A DNA stretch of 64,000 nucleotides from NCBI GenBank assembly GCA_013001285.1, contig JABDMU010000076.1:1-64000 (forward strand). The letters are read 5' to 3'. The first letter of the stretch is position 1, and every line of letters starts with the position of its first letter. The translations under genes were made by a program, and so were the position numbers. Below the pieces are notes generated by a model. It did no database searches. It saw only the letters and a list, made by a program, of their open reading frames with translations, and was not told where the DNA came from. The DNA is from Flavobacteriaceae bacterium (GTDB taxonomy: Bacteria > Bacteroidota > Bacteroidia > Flavobacteriales > Flavobacteriaceae). Positions 17,891 through 26,983 of the stretch are shown in pieces.

Positions 17891-19357
17891 TTAACTCATC
17901 CAGTTCGTTCGAGCTTCTGGATTCCATTTTATTGTTGTCTTTTTGTTTTGCGTCCAAAATTCGATAGAACTTCGTCCTGTGATATCACCGACTCCAAATT
18001 TAGATTCGTTCCATCCACCAAAGGAAAAAGGTTCCCTTGGGACAGGTACACCAATATTAACACCAATCATTCCAGCGCTAGCACGATCGATCACTTCTTT
18101 TGCCAAGCCGCCGCTCTGTGTAAATACTGCTGCAGCATTTCCATAATCTGAGCCATTTTCAATAGCTATAGCTTCATCCAGATCTTTTGCTCGAATGATT
18201 GAAATAACAGGTCCGAAGATCTCTTCTCGAGCCACCGACATATCTGTTGTGACATAATCAATTATGGTTGGGCCAACATAAAAACCGCCTTCCTTTCCTG
18301 GAACCGTAGTGTTTCGGCCATCAACAAGGATCTTGGCGCCATTAGCTTCAGCTTCCGCGATATACCCTTCAATACGTTTCTTGGCTTCAGCACTGATTAC
18401 TGAACCCAGATTATCACCTGGAACCAACTTCTTGGTTTCGTCAACCATACGATCTATAATATGTTGAACTTTATCTACTCCAACCATCACTGAAGCCGCC
18501 ATACAGCGTTGTCCGGCACAACCAGACATTGATGCAACTACGTTTGAAGCAGTCATTTCAGGATTGGCATCAGGTAAAACCAATAGGTGATTTTTCGCAC
18601 CACCTAAGGCAACACAACGTTTTAAATTTGAGGTTGCCCGTTGATATACAATTTTAGCAACCTTGGTAGAGCCTACAAACGAAACCGCTTCTATATCTTT
18701 ATGATCACAAATGGCTTCAACAACATCTTTTCCTCCATTTACAATATTAAAAACACCATCAGGAAGACCTGCTTCTTTAAGTAGTTCAGCCATACGCACT
18801 GTACTCAGTGGCACTATTTCTGAAGGCTTCATCACCATTGTGTTTCCTAATACCAAGGCATTAGGCATGGTCCAATGCGGCACCATATTTGGAAAGTTAA
18901 ATGGTGTGATTGAAGCGACTACGCCAAGTGGTTTTCGTTCAATTCTACATTCTACACCTTTGCTAACTTCCTGTACTTCGTTGACAATTATCTGTGGCAT
19001 AGAGACTGCAAATTCACAGAGTTCCATACTTTTTTCTACTTCAGCTTTTGCTTCTCCATAGGTCTTACCATTTTCAATATGAACCAAATTGGTTAATTCT
19101 TCCATGTGTTTTTCTAATAAGGCTCTATATCTAAAGAAAATCTGCACACGCTCTTTCAAGGTCATGGCAGCCCAGGCAGGAAATGCTTTCTTGGCAGCCT
19201 GAACAGCACTGTCAACATCTAATCCTGAGGACAAAGGCAAGGTCGATATTTTACTGCCATCAATTGGACTCAAAACATCCATGGCATTCTGGCCATTTCG
19301 TTCAAATTTTCCGTCAATAAAATTCTTTACTTCGGAAAGTGTTTCACTAACATTCAT
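17891..19357 (-). CDS. mmsA: CoA-acylating (methyl)malonate-semialdehyde dehydrogenase
   Basis: The 488-residue protein is an MmsA-type dehydrogenase. The nucleophile is Cys285 in CAGQRCMAAS. At the place where ordinary aldehyde dehydrogenases carry the general-base Glu (LELGGK), it reads ALGGAKNH, as expected for the CoA-acylating subgroup. It would convert malonate semialdehyde to acetyl-CoA, or methylmalonate semialdehyde to propionyl-CoA, with NAD and CoA and loss of CO2, ending the uracil/thymine route. It is the first gene of the operon; a TATATTTG box lies about 87 bases upstream of its start. A role in valine or inositol breakdown is possible but no such genes are nearby. Confidence 0.94.
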   Translation of the reverse strand: MNVSETLSEVKNFIDGKFERNGQNAMDVLSPIDGSKISTLPLSSGLDVDSAVQAAKKAFPAWAAMTLKERVQIFFRYRALLEKHMEELTNLVHIENGKTYGEAKAEVEKSMELCEFAVSMPQIIVNEVQEVSKGVECRIERKPLGVVASITPFNFPNMVPHWTMPNALVLGNTMVMKPSEIVPLSTVRMAELLKEAGLPDGVFNIVNGGKDVVEAICDHKDIEAVSFVGSTKVAKIVYQRATSNLKRCVALGGAKNHLLVLPDANPEMTASNVVASMSGCAGQRCMAASVMVGVDKVQHIIDRMVDETKKLVPGDNLGSVISAEAKKRIEGYIAEAEANGAKILVDGRNTTVPGKEGGFYVGPTIIDYVTTDMSVAREEIFGPVISIIRAKDLDEAIAIENGSDYGNAAAVFTQSGGLAKEVIDRASAGMIGVNIGVPVPREPFSFGGWNESKFGVGDITGRSSIEFWTQNKKTTIKWNPEARTNWMS

Positions 19358-19443
19358 CAGTCTATGTATTTTAAATTAATACTTTGTTGTGGAGATAATA
19401 ACCTGACCCATGAACACTTAAAAATATACCGGGAGGCTCCTTT

Positions 19444-19451
19444 CAAATATA
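19444..19451 (-). promoter_or_regulatory. Bacteroidota -7 promoter box of the pyrimidine operon
   Basis: On the minus strand the bases read TATATTTG, an exact match to the TAnnTTTG -7 consensus of Bacteroidota sigma-A promoters. It is 87 bases upstream of the mmsA start, so the transcript would have a leader of roughly 80 bases. No good TTG -33 element is visible at the usual spacing, which fits a promoter needing an activator. The box lies between two 7-base inverted copies, CTGACCC at 19403-19409 and GGGTCAG at 19482-19488. Confidence 0.45.
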
Positions 19452-19502
19452 TAAAATATATATGAAATTTACTTAGGAAACGGGTCAGAATTGCTTTCGG
19501 AA

Positions 19503-21128
19503 TTAGTCATCAATTTCAACCGAAACAAAATTAAAATCGGTACCGTTGAACAAGCCTTTATCGCTGAGCTTTAATGAAGGAATTACCAATAAGGCCATGA
19601 AGGATAAAGTCATATACGGCGCTTTTAATTTACTACCAAGTGATTTGGCCATAGCATCTAATTTAGCATATTGATTCCCTACGGTTTGACCATCTTGATC
19701 GCTCATGATACCAGCAATAGGCAGAGGAACCACTTCTGAATGACTTTCAGAAACGGCACAGATACCACCTTTATTTTCTATAAGTAAATTCACAGCCTGG
19801 CAAATGGCTTCGTCAGACACGCCTACAGCAATGATATTGTGAGAGTCGTGCCCAACCGATGAAGCAATAGCTCCTTCTTTGAACCCGAAGTTTTTAATAA
19901 AAGCCACTGCTGGTTTTTGATCTTTATACCGATTTACTACAGTCATTTTAAGAATGTCTTCCTGTGGATTAGAGATCAAATTTCCATCGTTGATCAGGCT
20001 CTCGGTTATTATTTCTTTCGTAATAAGCTCCCCATCAAGCGCTTCAATAACACGTATTTTCTTGGCATGAGACAGCAATCTGAAATCATTTACATCCTTA
20101 ATTGAGGTATTAAAACTATTCAGTACTTCAAATGGGATAGAATCAAAATAGCAGGTACCCTGATCATAAACAAGATCTCCATTAATAAAGGTGCTAATCA
20201 CATTAAAATCTTTCAGGTCTTCAAGAATAGTTAAGTCGGCAGGATCACCAACCTTTAGCAAACCTACATCCAACTTATAATGCTCGACAGGATTGATACA
20301 AGCGCATTGTAAAACCTTGAAAACATCAATGTTTTTCGCCACCGCGCGAGCACATAATTTATTGATATGATCTATAAGCAGGTCATCTGGATGCTTATCA
20401 TCACTACAAAACATCATATTTTCATAATGATCATCCATGAGATCGATCAAGGCATCGAAATTTTTTGCTGCACTACCTTCACGAATTAAAATTTTCATGC
20501 CTTTTTGTAGTTTTTCAAGAGCTTCAGCATAGGTAAAGCATTCATGATCTGTAGAAATTCCGGCGGCAATATATTTAGTTATAGCCTCTCCACGTAAACC
20601 AGGTGCATGGCCATCAACGGGTTTGTTGTAGTGCTTTGCCCATTCAATTTTTTTCAGGACTTCGGCATCATCGAATAGCACTCCTGGATAATTCATCATT
20701 TCTGCCAGATATTTAACATCTGGATTCTGAAGTAAGGTTTTTATAGCTTCGGAATCGATAACTGCACCAGCCGATTCGAAATTTGTAGCCGGCACACAAG
20801 ACGGAGCGCCGAAATTAAACTTGAAGGGCGTTTGTTTTCCATTATTAATCATAAACTCAACGCCTTTTACACCCAGCACATTTGCGATCTCATGAGGATC
20901 GGAAACTGTAGCCACTGAACCATGCCTAACTGCTAGCCTTGCAAATTCAGAAGGCACGAGCATTGAACTTTCAATATGAATATGAGCATCTACAAAGCCT
21001 GGTATAATGAAATTTTCAACAGCATGTTCAATTTTAGAGATGTTTGATATTTTACCATTTTCAATGGTGATCTCCCCTTTAAAGATAGACCTGTTTAGAA
21101 TATCAACAATATTGCCTTGTATTTTCAT
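19503..21128 (-). CDS. ade: Adenine deaminase
   Basis: The 541-residue amidohydrolase matches the bacterial Ade/AdeC family: metal motif [13 protein letters not shown] (about 43-55), [47 protein letters not shown] and the C-terminal-domain block [15 protein letters not shown]. It deaminates adenine to hypoxanthine for purine salvage, with Fe or Mn at the active site. The start ATG directly follows the tilS stop, so pabB-tilS-ade look like one operon. Its position next to the pyrimidine catabolic operon suggests a general nucleobase-use neighbourhood, but the transcripts are probably separate. Confidence 0.95.
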   Translation of the reverse strand: MKIQGNIVDILNRSIFKGEITIENGKISNISKIEHAVENFIIPGFVDAHIHIESSMLVPSEFARLAVRHGSVATVSDPHEIANVLGVKGVEFMINNGKQTPFKFNFGAPSCVPATNFESAGAVIDSEAIKTLLQNPDVKYLAEMMNYPGVLFDDAEVLKKIEWAKHYNKPVDGHAPGLRGEAITKYIAAGISTDHECFTYAEALEKLQKGMKILIREGSAAKNFDALIDLMDDHYENMMFCSDDKHPDDLLIDHINKLCARAVAKNIDVFKVLQCACINPVEHYKLDVGLLKVGDPADLTILEDLKDFNVISTFINGDLVYDQGTCYFDSIPFEVLNSFNTSIKDVNDFRLLSHAKKIRVIEALDGELITKEIITESLINDGNLISNPQEDILKMTVVNRYKDQKPAVAFIKNFGFKEGAIASSVGHDSHNIIAVGVSDEAICQAVNLLIENKGGICAVSESHSEVVPLPIAGIMSDQDGQTVGNQYAKLDAMAKSLGSKLKAPYMTLSFMALLVIPSLKLSDKGLFNGTDFNFVSVEIDD

Positions 21129-22442
21129 TTATTTCAATTGAATTTTTAAAGGATTAGCTGTGGATTCGGTCGCTTTAAAGCGGTCATCGGCACGTTTACC
21201 AATTATCCAAACCACCTTTTGGTTTGAGCACAGCAATAAGGCCTTTTCCTTGTCAAATAAACTGTATTTTTCATCCTTAAAGAACTTACTCATTTTCTTT
21301 TTGCCTTTCATTCCTATTGGGTAAAACAAATCGCCTTTTTGCCATTTTCTTATTGTCAACGGCAATTTCAATTTATCCTGGTCTACATAAATAACATCTG
21401 ATCGTTTTCCGAAGAGCGCATCAGCCTCATCAAAAAACAAGGTCCCCATTGAGGTTTGATATTTTTTATTGAGATCTTCAATTTCAATATACTCTGGATG
21501 ATCCGCAGTTCTTTCAGTTAGGATCAAGACATCCCTATCCTTAAGCAAACGCCAATCTTTTGATAAAACCTGTTTACCTGACTGAGCGTTAAGCAATGCA
21601 TAAACATCCTCCCAGTTCGTGAATTTATAGTCTTTGAGCAACTGATACAATAAGGCTTCTGGATGTTCAAGCAATTGGATTTTTTTGATGTTGAAGGTGA
21701 TCATATCCTCGTCAACACTTATGATATCTTGAGAAATGGTATCAACATATGCTTCAGTCAAAAGTGATGCTTGCTGAAGATGCCTTTGAGTGTCTTTGAA
21801 TTGCTCCAGAAAATTTTCGCTTAATTCTTTTAAATTTGGAATGACCTCATGTCTAATTTTATTCCTTAAATACTTGGTTGAAGCATTGCTGGAATCTTCG
21901 CGCCATTTCAATTTTTTTGAGGCAGCATAGGCCTCAATCTCAATTCTTGAAAATTCCAATAGTGGTCTGATGATATTTCCTCTGATTTCTGAAATCCCTG
22001 TCAGTCCATCTAAACCAGTTCCTCTTGACAAGTTAATGATAAATGTTTCGAGCTCGTCATCGGCGTGATGTGCTGTAAGTACATAATCAAAATCAAGTTG
22101 TTCAGCGAGATCAGAGAACCATGAATAGCGCAACTCGCGAGCTGCCATCTGTGTAGATATCTTATGGTCTTCGGCGTAAGTTTTCGTTTCAAAATGCTCT
22201 ATAAAAACTTCAAGATCCAGCTGCTCTGCCAAGTTTAGAACAAAAGATTCATCATCATCACTTTCGGTGCCTCTTAAATGAAAATTGCAATGAGCCAAAG
22301 CAATATTCAACTTTAAGGCATTACACAAATAAGTTAAGACCACGCTATCTAATCCACCAGAAATGGCAACCAGTAATTTTGCATTCTTTAGAAATGTCAA
22401 TTTGGTATCGATATGTGATTCAAAAGCTTGAAGCATTTTCAA
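21129..22442 (-). CDS. tilS: tRNA(Ile)-lysidine synthase
   Basis: The 437-residue protein has the PP-loop ATP motif AISGGLDSVVL (about 26-36), followed by LAHCNFHLRG, the TilS-specific LTAHHADDELETFIINLSRGTGLDGL, and IIRPLLEFSR. The C-terminal third contains TIRKWQKGDLFYPIGMKGKKK and KKMSKFFKDEK, the tRNA-recognition part. TilS attaches lysine to C34 of the AUA-reading tRNA-Ile and is essential in most bacteria. It lies 22 bases after pabB and abuts ade. The start could be the ATG two codons further in (MLQAF). Confidence 0.95.
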   Translation of the reverse strand: MKMLQAFESHIDTKLTFLKNAKLLVAISGGLDSVVLTYLCNALKLNIALAHCNFHLRGTESDDDESFVLNLAEQLDLEVFIEHFETKTYAEDHKISTQMAARELRYSWFSDLAEQLDFDYVLTAHHADDELETFIINLSRGTGLDGLTGISEIRGNIIRPLLEFSRIEIEAYAASKKLKWREDSSNASTKYLRNKIRHEVIPNLKELSENFLEQFKDTQRHLQQASLLTEAYVDTISQDIISVDEDMITFNIKKIQLLEHPEALLYQLLKDYKFTNWEDVYALLNAQSGKQVLSKDWRLLKDRDVLILTERTADHPEYIEIEDLNKKYQTSMGTLFFDEADALFGKRSDVIYVDQDKLKLPLTIRKWQKGDLFYPIGMKGKKKMSKFFKDEKYSLFDKEKALLLCSNQKVVWIIGKRADDRFKATESTANPLKIQLK

Positions 22443-22464
22443 AATTAAACTATTTCAATTAGAA

Positions 22465-23754
22465 TTAGCCTTCTAAAACGGTTCTCATGGCTTTCGCCTT
22501 AATCAGGCATTCTTCATATTCATTTAAGGGATCACTTTTTGCTGTAATAGCGCCGCCCACAGAATAGGAAACGTATTTCAAACTAGCATTGTAAAGGATA
22601 CTTCGTATGACCACGTTAAAATCAAAATTTCCTTCTGGACTAAAATAGCCTACACTTCCAGAATACAAGCCGCGTTTGGATTCTTCAAGTTCTTCAATGA
22701 TCTTCATGGCCGAAATTTTAGGAGCTCCGGTCATGCTTCCCATTGGAAAAGTGGCAGCCAAAACATCAACAGGTTTTATTTCGGGTCTGATCTTTGCCGA
22801 TACCGTAGAGATCATTTGATGCACTTGTTGAAAAGTATAGACTTTACACAATTCTTTGACTTCAACCGAACCTTTTGATGCTAATTTAGACAGGTCATTC
22901 CTTACCAGATCAACGATCATAATATTTTCACTGCGTTCCTTTTCATCAGTTTCCAGCCTGAGTTTCAATTCTTGATCTTCTTTGGTATCGGTCGATCTTT
23001 TGGCAGTTCCTTTAATGGGCTGCGATATCAGCTCCTCTCCTATTTTTTTAATGTAGCGTTCTGGCGAAGCCGAAAGGAGGTATTTGTCGTCCACCTTTAA
23101 AAACGTTGCAAATGGTGTCTTCGAAATCTGATTTAACTTTTTATAGGTTTCAAGTGGATTGATATAGGTATTCTCAGCATAAAACTCCTGACAAAAGTTA
23201 GCTTCATAAATATCGCCTCTTTGGATATGTCTAAGCATGTCATTCACCTTTTCGAAATAAGCATCCTTGGTCATTCTCAAACTGATCTTGACTTGATCTC
23301 TTCGATCTTCATCTATTGAAACATAATTATTGATCTGAGCAAGGTCTTCCGTAAATTCATCATCTACCATATTAAGGTAGTAGGCTGTGCCTTTATTTCC
23401 TTTTATTAAAATGATCTTTTTAGGCTGAAAAAAGAATAGTTCAGGAAAATGCAGACCGTCAAAATTTTGTGATTGAAGCGCTTCAAGGTCATTTTTAAGG
23501 TCATAGGTCAAGTATCCAAAGATCCAATCACTGGTGATTGCCTGGTATTCCTTCAATTTTTCAAAAGCCTCTTCATGATCGGTTTGAATGCAGGTCATGG
23601 CATCAATAGCAATAATTGAATCATAATCTTGATACTTTAAATGATAATCGTTTGAATCTAACCAAACAACTTGATCAAATTGTTGCGCCCAACCTAAAAG
23701 GTTGTTCTTAAAATCTGAGGGATGCTCAATATTAAATGAAAAGGTTTTTCGCAA
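22465..23754 (-). CDS. pabB: Aminodeoxychorismate synthase component I
   Basis: The 429-residue protein belongs to the chorismate-binding family. The motif PIKGTAKR (about 265-272) is the version found in aminodeoxychorismate synthase, where the lysine attacks chorismate; anthranilate synthases read PIAGT. Further family blocks are NIMIVDLVRNDLSKLA, VHQMISTVSA and the C-terminal TFPMGSMTGAPKI and YSGSVGYFSPEG. It makes 4-amino-4-deoxychorismate for folate. The glutaminase partner is not in the window. A TAACTTTG promoter box lies 26 bases upstream. Confidence 0.93.
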   Translation of the reverse strand: MRKTFSFNIEHPSDFKNNLLGWAQQFDQVVWLDSNDYHLKYQDYDSIIAIDAMTCIQTDHEEAFEKLKEYQAITSDWIFGYLTYDLKNDLEALQSQNFDGLHFPELFFFQPKKIILIKGNKGTAYYLNMVDDEFTEDLAQINNYVSIDEDRRDQVKISLRMTKDAYFEKVNDMLRHIQRGDIYEANFCQEFYAENTYINPLETYKKLNQISKTPFATFLKVDDKYLLSASPERYIKKIGEELISQPIKGTAKRSTDTKEDQELKLRLETDEKERSENIMIVDLVRNDLSKLASKGSVEVKELCKVYTFQQVHQMISTVSAKIRPEIKPVDVLAATFPMGSMTGAPKISAMKIIEELEESKRGLYSGSVGYFSPEGNFDFNVVIRSILYNASLKYVSYSVGGAITAKSDPLNEYEECLIKAKAMRTVLEG

Positions 23755-23779
23755 AAAAGTTAAATTCTGTATCGGTTGG

Positions 23780-23787
23780 CAAAGTTA
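23780..23787 (-). promoter_or_regulatory. Bacteroidota -7 promoter box of pabB-tilS-ade
   Basis: The minus strand reads TAACTTTG, matching TAnnTTTG, 26 bases upstream of the pabB ATG; this predicts a short leader of about 20 bases. A clear TTG -33 element is not visible. It is one half of a divergent promoter region shared with the helicase gene. Confidence 0.5.
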
Positions 23788-23828
23788 ATAGATATCTCTA
23801 AAATAAATCACATTCTTAAAGAATAGCT

Positions 23829-23836
23829 TACTTTTG
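23829..23836 (+). promoter_or_regulatory. Bacteroidota -7 promoter box of the DEAD-box helicase
   Basis: The plus strand reads TACTTTTG, an exact TAnnTTTG match, ending 17 bases before the preferred ATG at 23854. Transcription would start near 23842, giving a leader of about ten bases. This also argues against the upstream in-frame GTG at 23836, which lies inside the box. Confidence 0.5.
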
Positions 23837-23853
23837 TGCCATTATATTTTTCC

Positions 23854-25206
23854 ATGACCTTTGAAGATTTTAAAATATCGAAATTCTTAAGTAATGCCTT
23901 AGTTGAAATGGGGCTCGAAACACCCACTCCAATTCAGGAGGCTGCTATTGGTGTCATTGCATCAGGTAGAGATGTGGTTGGCGTTGCTCAAACTGGTACT
24001 GGTAAAACCATAGCCTATGTACTCCCTATTCTTAAAACTCTTGATTTTTCACAACAAGAAGCACCAAGAGTTTTGGTATTGGTTCCAACCCGTGAATTAG
24101 TAATTCAGGTTAAAGAGGCATTTGAAGCCGTTGGAAAATATACCAATCATCGCATCTTGGGTGTTTATGGTGGCACGAATATCAACACTCAAAAGCAAGA
24201 CATCGCTCAGGGTGTTGACATACTCATTGCAACGCCTGGACGATTGTATGACCTTGCTCTAAGCCATGTATTGCAGTTAAAATCGATTCAGAAATTGGTC
24301 ATTGATGAAGTTGACATCATGTTAGACCTCGGTTTTAGACATCAATTGATAAATCTGTTCTATCTGCTTCCGGAACGTCGACAAAACATTATGTTCTCGG
24401 CTACAATGACAACAGATGTTGACGACATGATAACGGCATATTTTAAAAACCCGGAACGCATCTCTATAGCCGTTTCAGGAACACCATTAGACAATATTGT
24501 TCAAGAGCGATATAATGTGCCAAATTATTTTACCAAGTTAAACTTAGTTTCTAATTTATTGAAGGATCGCGAAACATTTCACAAGGTGATCCTGTTTGTA
24601 GGCTATAAGCGCATGGCAGATCGATTATTTGAAAACTTGGAAGAACAATTTCCCGACGACTGTTGTGTGATTCATTCCAATAAAACTCAGAATTACCGAT
24701 TAAGAAGTATTGAACATTTTAGAAGTGGTGAAAAAAGAATTCTAATTGCCACAGATGTGATGGCTCGAGGATTGGATATAGACAATGTATCACAAGTAAT
24801 CAATTTTGATACGCCAGAATATCCAGAAAATTATATGCATCGTATTGGAAGGACTGGTCGAGCTGAAAAAGAAGGTCATTCCATTCTGCTTTCAACAGAA
24901 AAAGAATTGGAGCATTTGGCAAAAATTGAGGATCTTATGGACATGAAGATCAATTGCAAGACCATGCCTTCTGATGTGGAGATCTCAAAAGAATTGATCG
25001 ATGAAGAACGAACTCAAATCAAGGAACATTACAATCCGCATAAGCGAAAAAAAGACGATCATGTTCCAGGTCCAGCATTTACGGAGAAGTCAGAAAAAAA
25101 TCAAAAAGAAAATCTTGGCGGCTCATACAAGTTCAAGATCGCAAAAAAATACAAAAAGCCTAAAACTCGAGGCGATAAGAATTACAATAAGAAAAAAAGG
25201 CGTTAG
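23854..25206 (+). CDS. DEAD-box ATP-dependent RNA helicase
   Basis: Translation from the ATG at 23854 gives about 450 residues starting MTFEDFKISK. Motifs in order: Q motif (PTPIQEAAI), motif I AQTGTGKT, Ia PTRELVIQ, Ib TPGRLYDL, motif II reading VIDEVD (DEVD, a variant of DEAD), motif III SATM, motif V ATDVMARGLDID and motif VI HRIGRTGRAE. The C-terminal 80 residues are lysine-rich and probably bind RNA. A likely role is ribosome assembly or RNA decay, as for RhlE-type helicases; the exact subgroup is uncertain. The divergent pabB operon shares its promoter region. Confidence 0.93.
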   Translation: MTFEDFKISKFLSNALVEMGLETPTPIQEAAIGVIASGRDVVGVAQTGTGKTIAYVLPILKTLDFSQQEAPRVLVLVPTRELVIQVKEAFEAVGKYTNHRILGVYGGTNINTQKQDIAQGVDILIATPGRLYDLALSHVLQLKSIQKLVIDEVDIMLDLGFRHQLINLFYLLPERRQNIMFSATMTTDVDDMITAYFKNPERISIAVSGTPLDNIVQERYNVPNYFTKLNLVSNLLKDRETFHKVILFVGYKRMADRLFENLEEQFPDDCCVIHSNKTQNYRLRSIEHFRSGEKRILIATDVMARGLDIDNVSQVINFDTPEYPENYMHRIGRTGRAEKEGHSILLSTEKELEHLAKIEDLMDMKINCKTMPSDVEISKELIDEERTQIKEHYNPHKRKKDDHVPGPAFTEKSEKNQKENLGGSYKFKIAKKYKKPKTRGDKNYNKKKRR

Positions 25207-25224
25207 TTATTTAAGCTTAGGGCA

Positions 25225-25256
25225 TAAAAAACCCCTTCCAAATGAATGAAAGGGGT
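25225..25256 (-). terminator. Rho-independent terminator after the MscS gene
   Basis: The arms ACCCCTT (25231-25237) and AAGGGGT (25250-25256) form a GC-rich hairpin. On the minus strand it is followed by a run of six T, so it terminates the minus-strand sigma-small protein-mscS transcript, about 60 bases after the mscS stop. On the plus strand no T-run follows, but the stem sits 25 bases after the helicase stop and may also protect that mRNA end. Confidence 0.75.
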
Positions 25257-25316
25257 AAGCAAAGAATCTGTCTCATCAGGACTTCCCTAACAATAACTTA
25301 TATACCACAACATAAG

Positions 25317-26123
25317 TTATCCCTGAATTTCGACTTGATTCTCCACTATATCTTTAACCGGAATAACCAATTTACCCTGATCGGTTTTTAATGTCATTGA
25401 AATATCATCGATGGCGATAATTTCACCTTCTACCTTATTAAACTTAATATGCTGACCGAGTTCATAGGTGCGTCGTGTATAAAAAGTTCTTAAAAGGTCT
25501 GCTACAACACCTCGAGCACCTAAACCTAAGGCTAATGCAAAAGCGCCAAGAAATGCACCAAAAATCAATGTCATGTTGCTCGTGATAATTTCAGTATCAA
25601 TTCCTGCCTGATTTAAGGCTGTAATTGATATAATGATCATAAGTATCAAAAAGACCAAATTGCTTATGATCTTTGAACCAGAAATCTCAAGAGATTTGAA
25701 CATCGATTTAATTGCGTTTTTAGCAAGTGTAGCAATAAATAATCCGATCATAAAAATGACCAAAGCACTAATAAGAATTGGCAGGTAGCTAATTAGGTTG
25801 CCTAATTCTTCAGAAATTATGGTCAGACCAAGGACCTCTGCTACGATAATGATAAGCAACAGGAGATAAACCCACTTTACAACACTCAAGATGATCTTGG
25901 TCAAGTTGACATTTAGTTTTTTTCCTTCAATGACTTCCAGTTCATTTATTTTATCGCCTAAAGCATCGATCTTCACTGCTTTCAATACTTTTTTTAGAAC
26001 GAATAATATGACCTTTAAAATCAGCCATCCAATGAGTAAAATTATTAGAGCCTTTCCAACGGTAATTCCTGTGGTCATAAAACCATCAATTATGATTTCT
26101 TTATACTTATCTAAATTTTCCAT
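25317..26123 (-). CDS. Small-conductance mechanosensitive channel, MscS family
   Basis: The 268-residue protein has three to four N-terminal helices, including a pore-helix-like stretch FGAFLGAFALALGLGARGVVADLLRT (about 188-213, with alternating Ala and Gly as in MscS TM3), and a beta domain with GQHIKFNKVEGEIIAIDDISMTLKTDQG and IPVKDIVEN. MscS channels release solutes during hypo-osmotic shock. It is the third gene of an operon beginning with an ECF sigma factor, so its expression may be tied to envelope or osmotic stress. Length is normal for the minimal form. Confidence 0.9.
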   Translation of the reverse strand: MENLDKYKEIIIDGFMTTGITVGKALIILLIGWLILKVILFVLKKVLKAVKIDALGDKINELEVIEGKKLNVNLTKIILSVVKWVYLLLLIIIVAEVLGLTIISEELGNLISYLPILISALVIFMIGLFIATLAKNAIKSMFKSLEISGSKIISNLVFLILMIIISITALNQAGIDTEIITSNMTLIFGAFLGAFALALGLGARGVVADLLRTFYTRRTYELGQHIKFNKVEGEIIAIDDISMTLKTDQGKLVIPVKDIVENQVEIQG

Positions 26124-26167
26124 GATATTATTCTCTTAGTTTAATGTCTTCTTCTAATTATCTGACT

Positions 26168-26359
26168 TTATTTTTTATTTTCTCTACGTTTAACAACTGT
26201 ACGTTCAATTACGCTACCAACATTTAATGAAAAAAGACTTGCCAATTCCATTAAAAGTTTTGCATACGCAACATCTTTCATTACCCTTTCCTTTAGTTCA
26301 GCTGGAACATCCTTGAGGGGTTTGTTTATGTATTCAAATGGATTGTCTAAGTTATTCAT
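26168..26359 (-). CDS. Small 63-aa protein overlapping the ECF sigma gene, function unknown
   Basis: The start overlaps the sigma gene stop by 8 bases, so it is probably translated by coupling. The 63 residues are soluble and mostly helical (DVPAELKERVMKDVAYAKLLMELASLFSLNVG), ending with a basic tail (VVKRRENKK). There is no membrane segment, zinc motif or other sign of a classical anti-sigma factor. Similar small proteins occur after ECF sigma genes in flavobacteria, but I know of no assigned role. It may modulate the sigma factor. Confidence 0.7.
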   Translation of the reverse strand: MNNLDNPFEYINKPLKDVPAELKERVMKDVAYAKLLMELASLFSLNVGSVIERTVVKRRENKK

Positions 26360-26921
26360 TATATACGTTTATTAGTTTCTCTTTGGCTCGCTTAAGCCTC
26401 ATTTTAACTGCGCTTTCACCAATATCTAAAATGTCTTTTAGTTCTTTAATACTTAAAGCATCTTGATATTTAAGCAAAAGAATCATTTTCTCATCGGGAG
26501 AAATGCGTTCTAGTGCTTCCTTCAATTTGTCAACTCTCAATTGACTTATTTCCATATCATCCTTACCTGGATCATATAGTGTATCTTCAAGAATATCAGA
26601 ATCAACTGATTTCTTTTCTATTTTTTTTGCTGTATTTCTATTGACGTAATTCACACAATGATTATATGTAAAAGCATACAACCAGGTTGAAAATTTTGAA
26701 TTCCCCTTAAAGGACCTAAGTTTTACAAAAAGTTTAAGGAAGACATCTTGAGTTAAATCTTCGGCTTCTTGCTGTCCTCTCGAAAAACCATAGCATTTAT
26801 TATATACCACTTGCGAATATCGATCATACAATACTTCAAAGAGCATAGAATCGTTTGAAGACACAATGGATTTAACCAGATCTTCATCAGATAGCTTTTT
26901 AATGTTGAGATTTTTATTCAA
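26352..26921 (-). CDS. ECF RNA polymerase sigma factor
   Basis: The 189-residue protein has sigma region 2 (FEVLYDRYSQVVYNKCYGF, then EAEDLTQDVFLKLFVKL and STWLYAFTYNHCVNYV) and sigma region 4 (ALERISPDEKMILLLKYQDALSIKELKDIL, then ESAVKMRLKRAKEKL). It lacks regions 1.1 and 3, which defines the extracytoplasmic-function class. The neighbours, a 63-aa soluble protein and an MscS channel, are in the same operon. A palindrome at 26963-26983 lies 42 bases upstream and could be an autoregulatory site. The stimulus is unknown. Confidence 0.93.
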   Translation of the reverse strand: MNKNLNIKKLSDEDLVKSIVSSNDSMLFEVLYDRYSQVVYNKCYGFSRGQQEAEDLTQDVFLKLFVKLRSFKGNSKFSTWLYAFTYNHCVNYVNRNTAKKIEKKSVDSDILEDTLYDPGKDDMEISQLRVDKLKEALERISPDEKMILLLKYQDALSIKELKDILDIGESAVKMRLKRAKEKLINVYNE

Positions 26922-26962
26922 TATTATTGTTAGGGTATTATATCTTTAGACACCATATTTTT

Positions 26963-26983
26963 CTTAAAGTCACAAACTTTAAG
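26963..26983. promoter_or_regulatory. Palindrome between the ECF sigma gene and the TPR lipoprotein gene
   Basis: Arms CTTAAAGT and ACTTTAAG are perfect 8-base inverted repeats separated by CACAA. The site sits 42 bases upstream of the sigma gene start in a 307-base divergent intergenic region (26922-27228) that is otherwise very AT-rich and has no other clear element. It could be an operator for either gene or a weak hairpin; no T-run follows on either strand. Confidence 0.35.
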
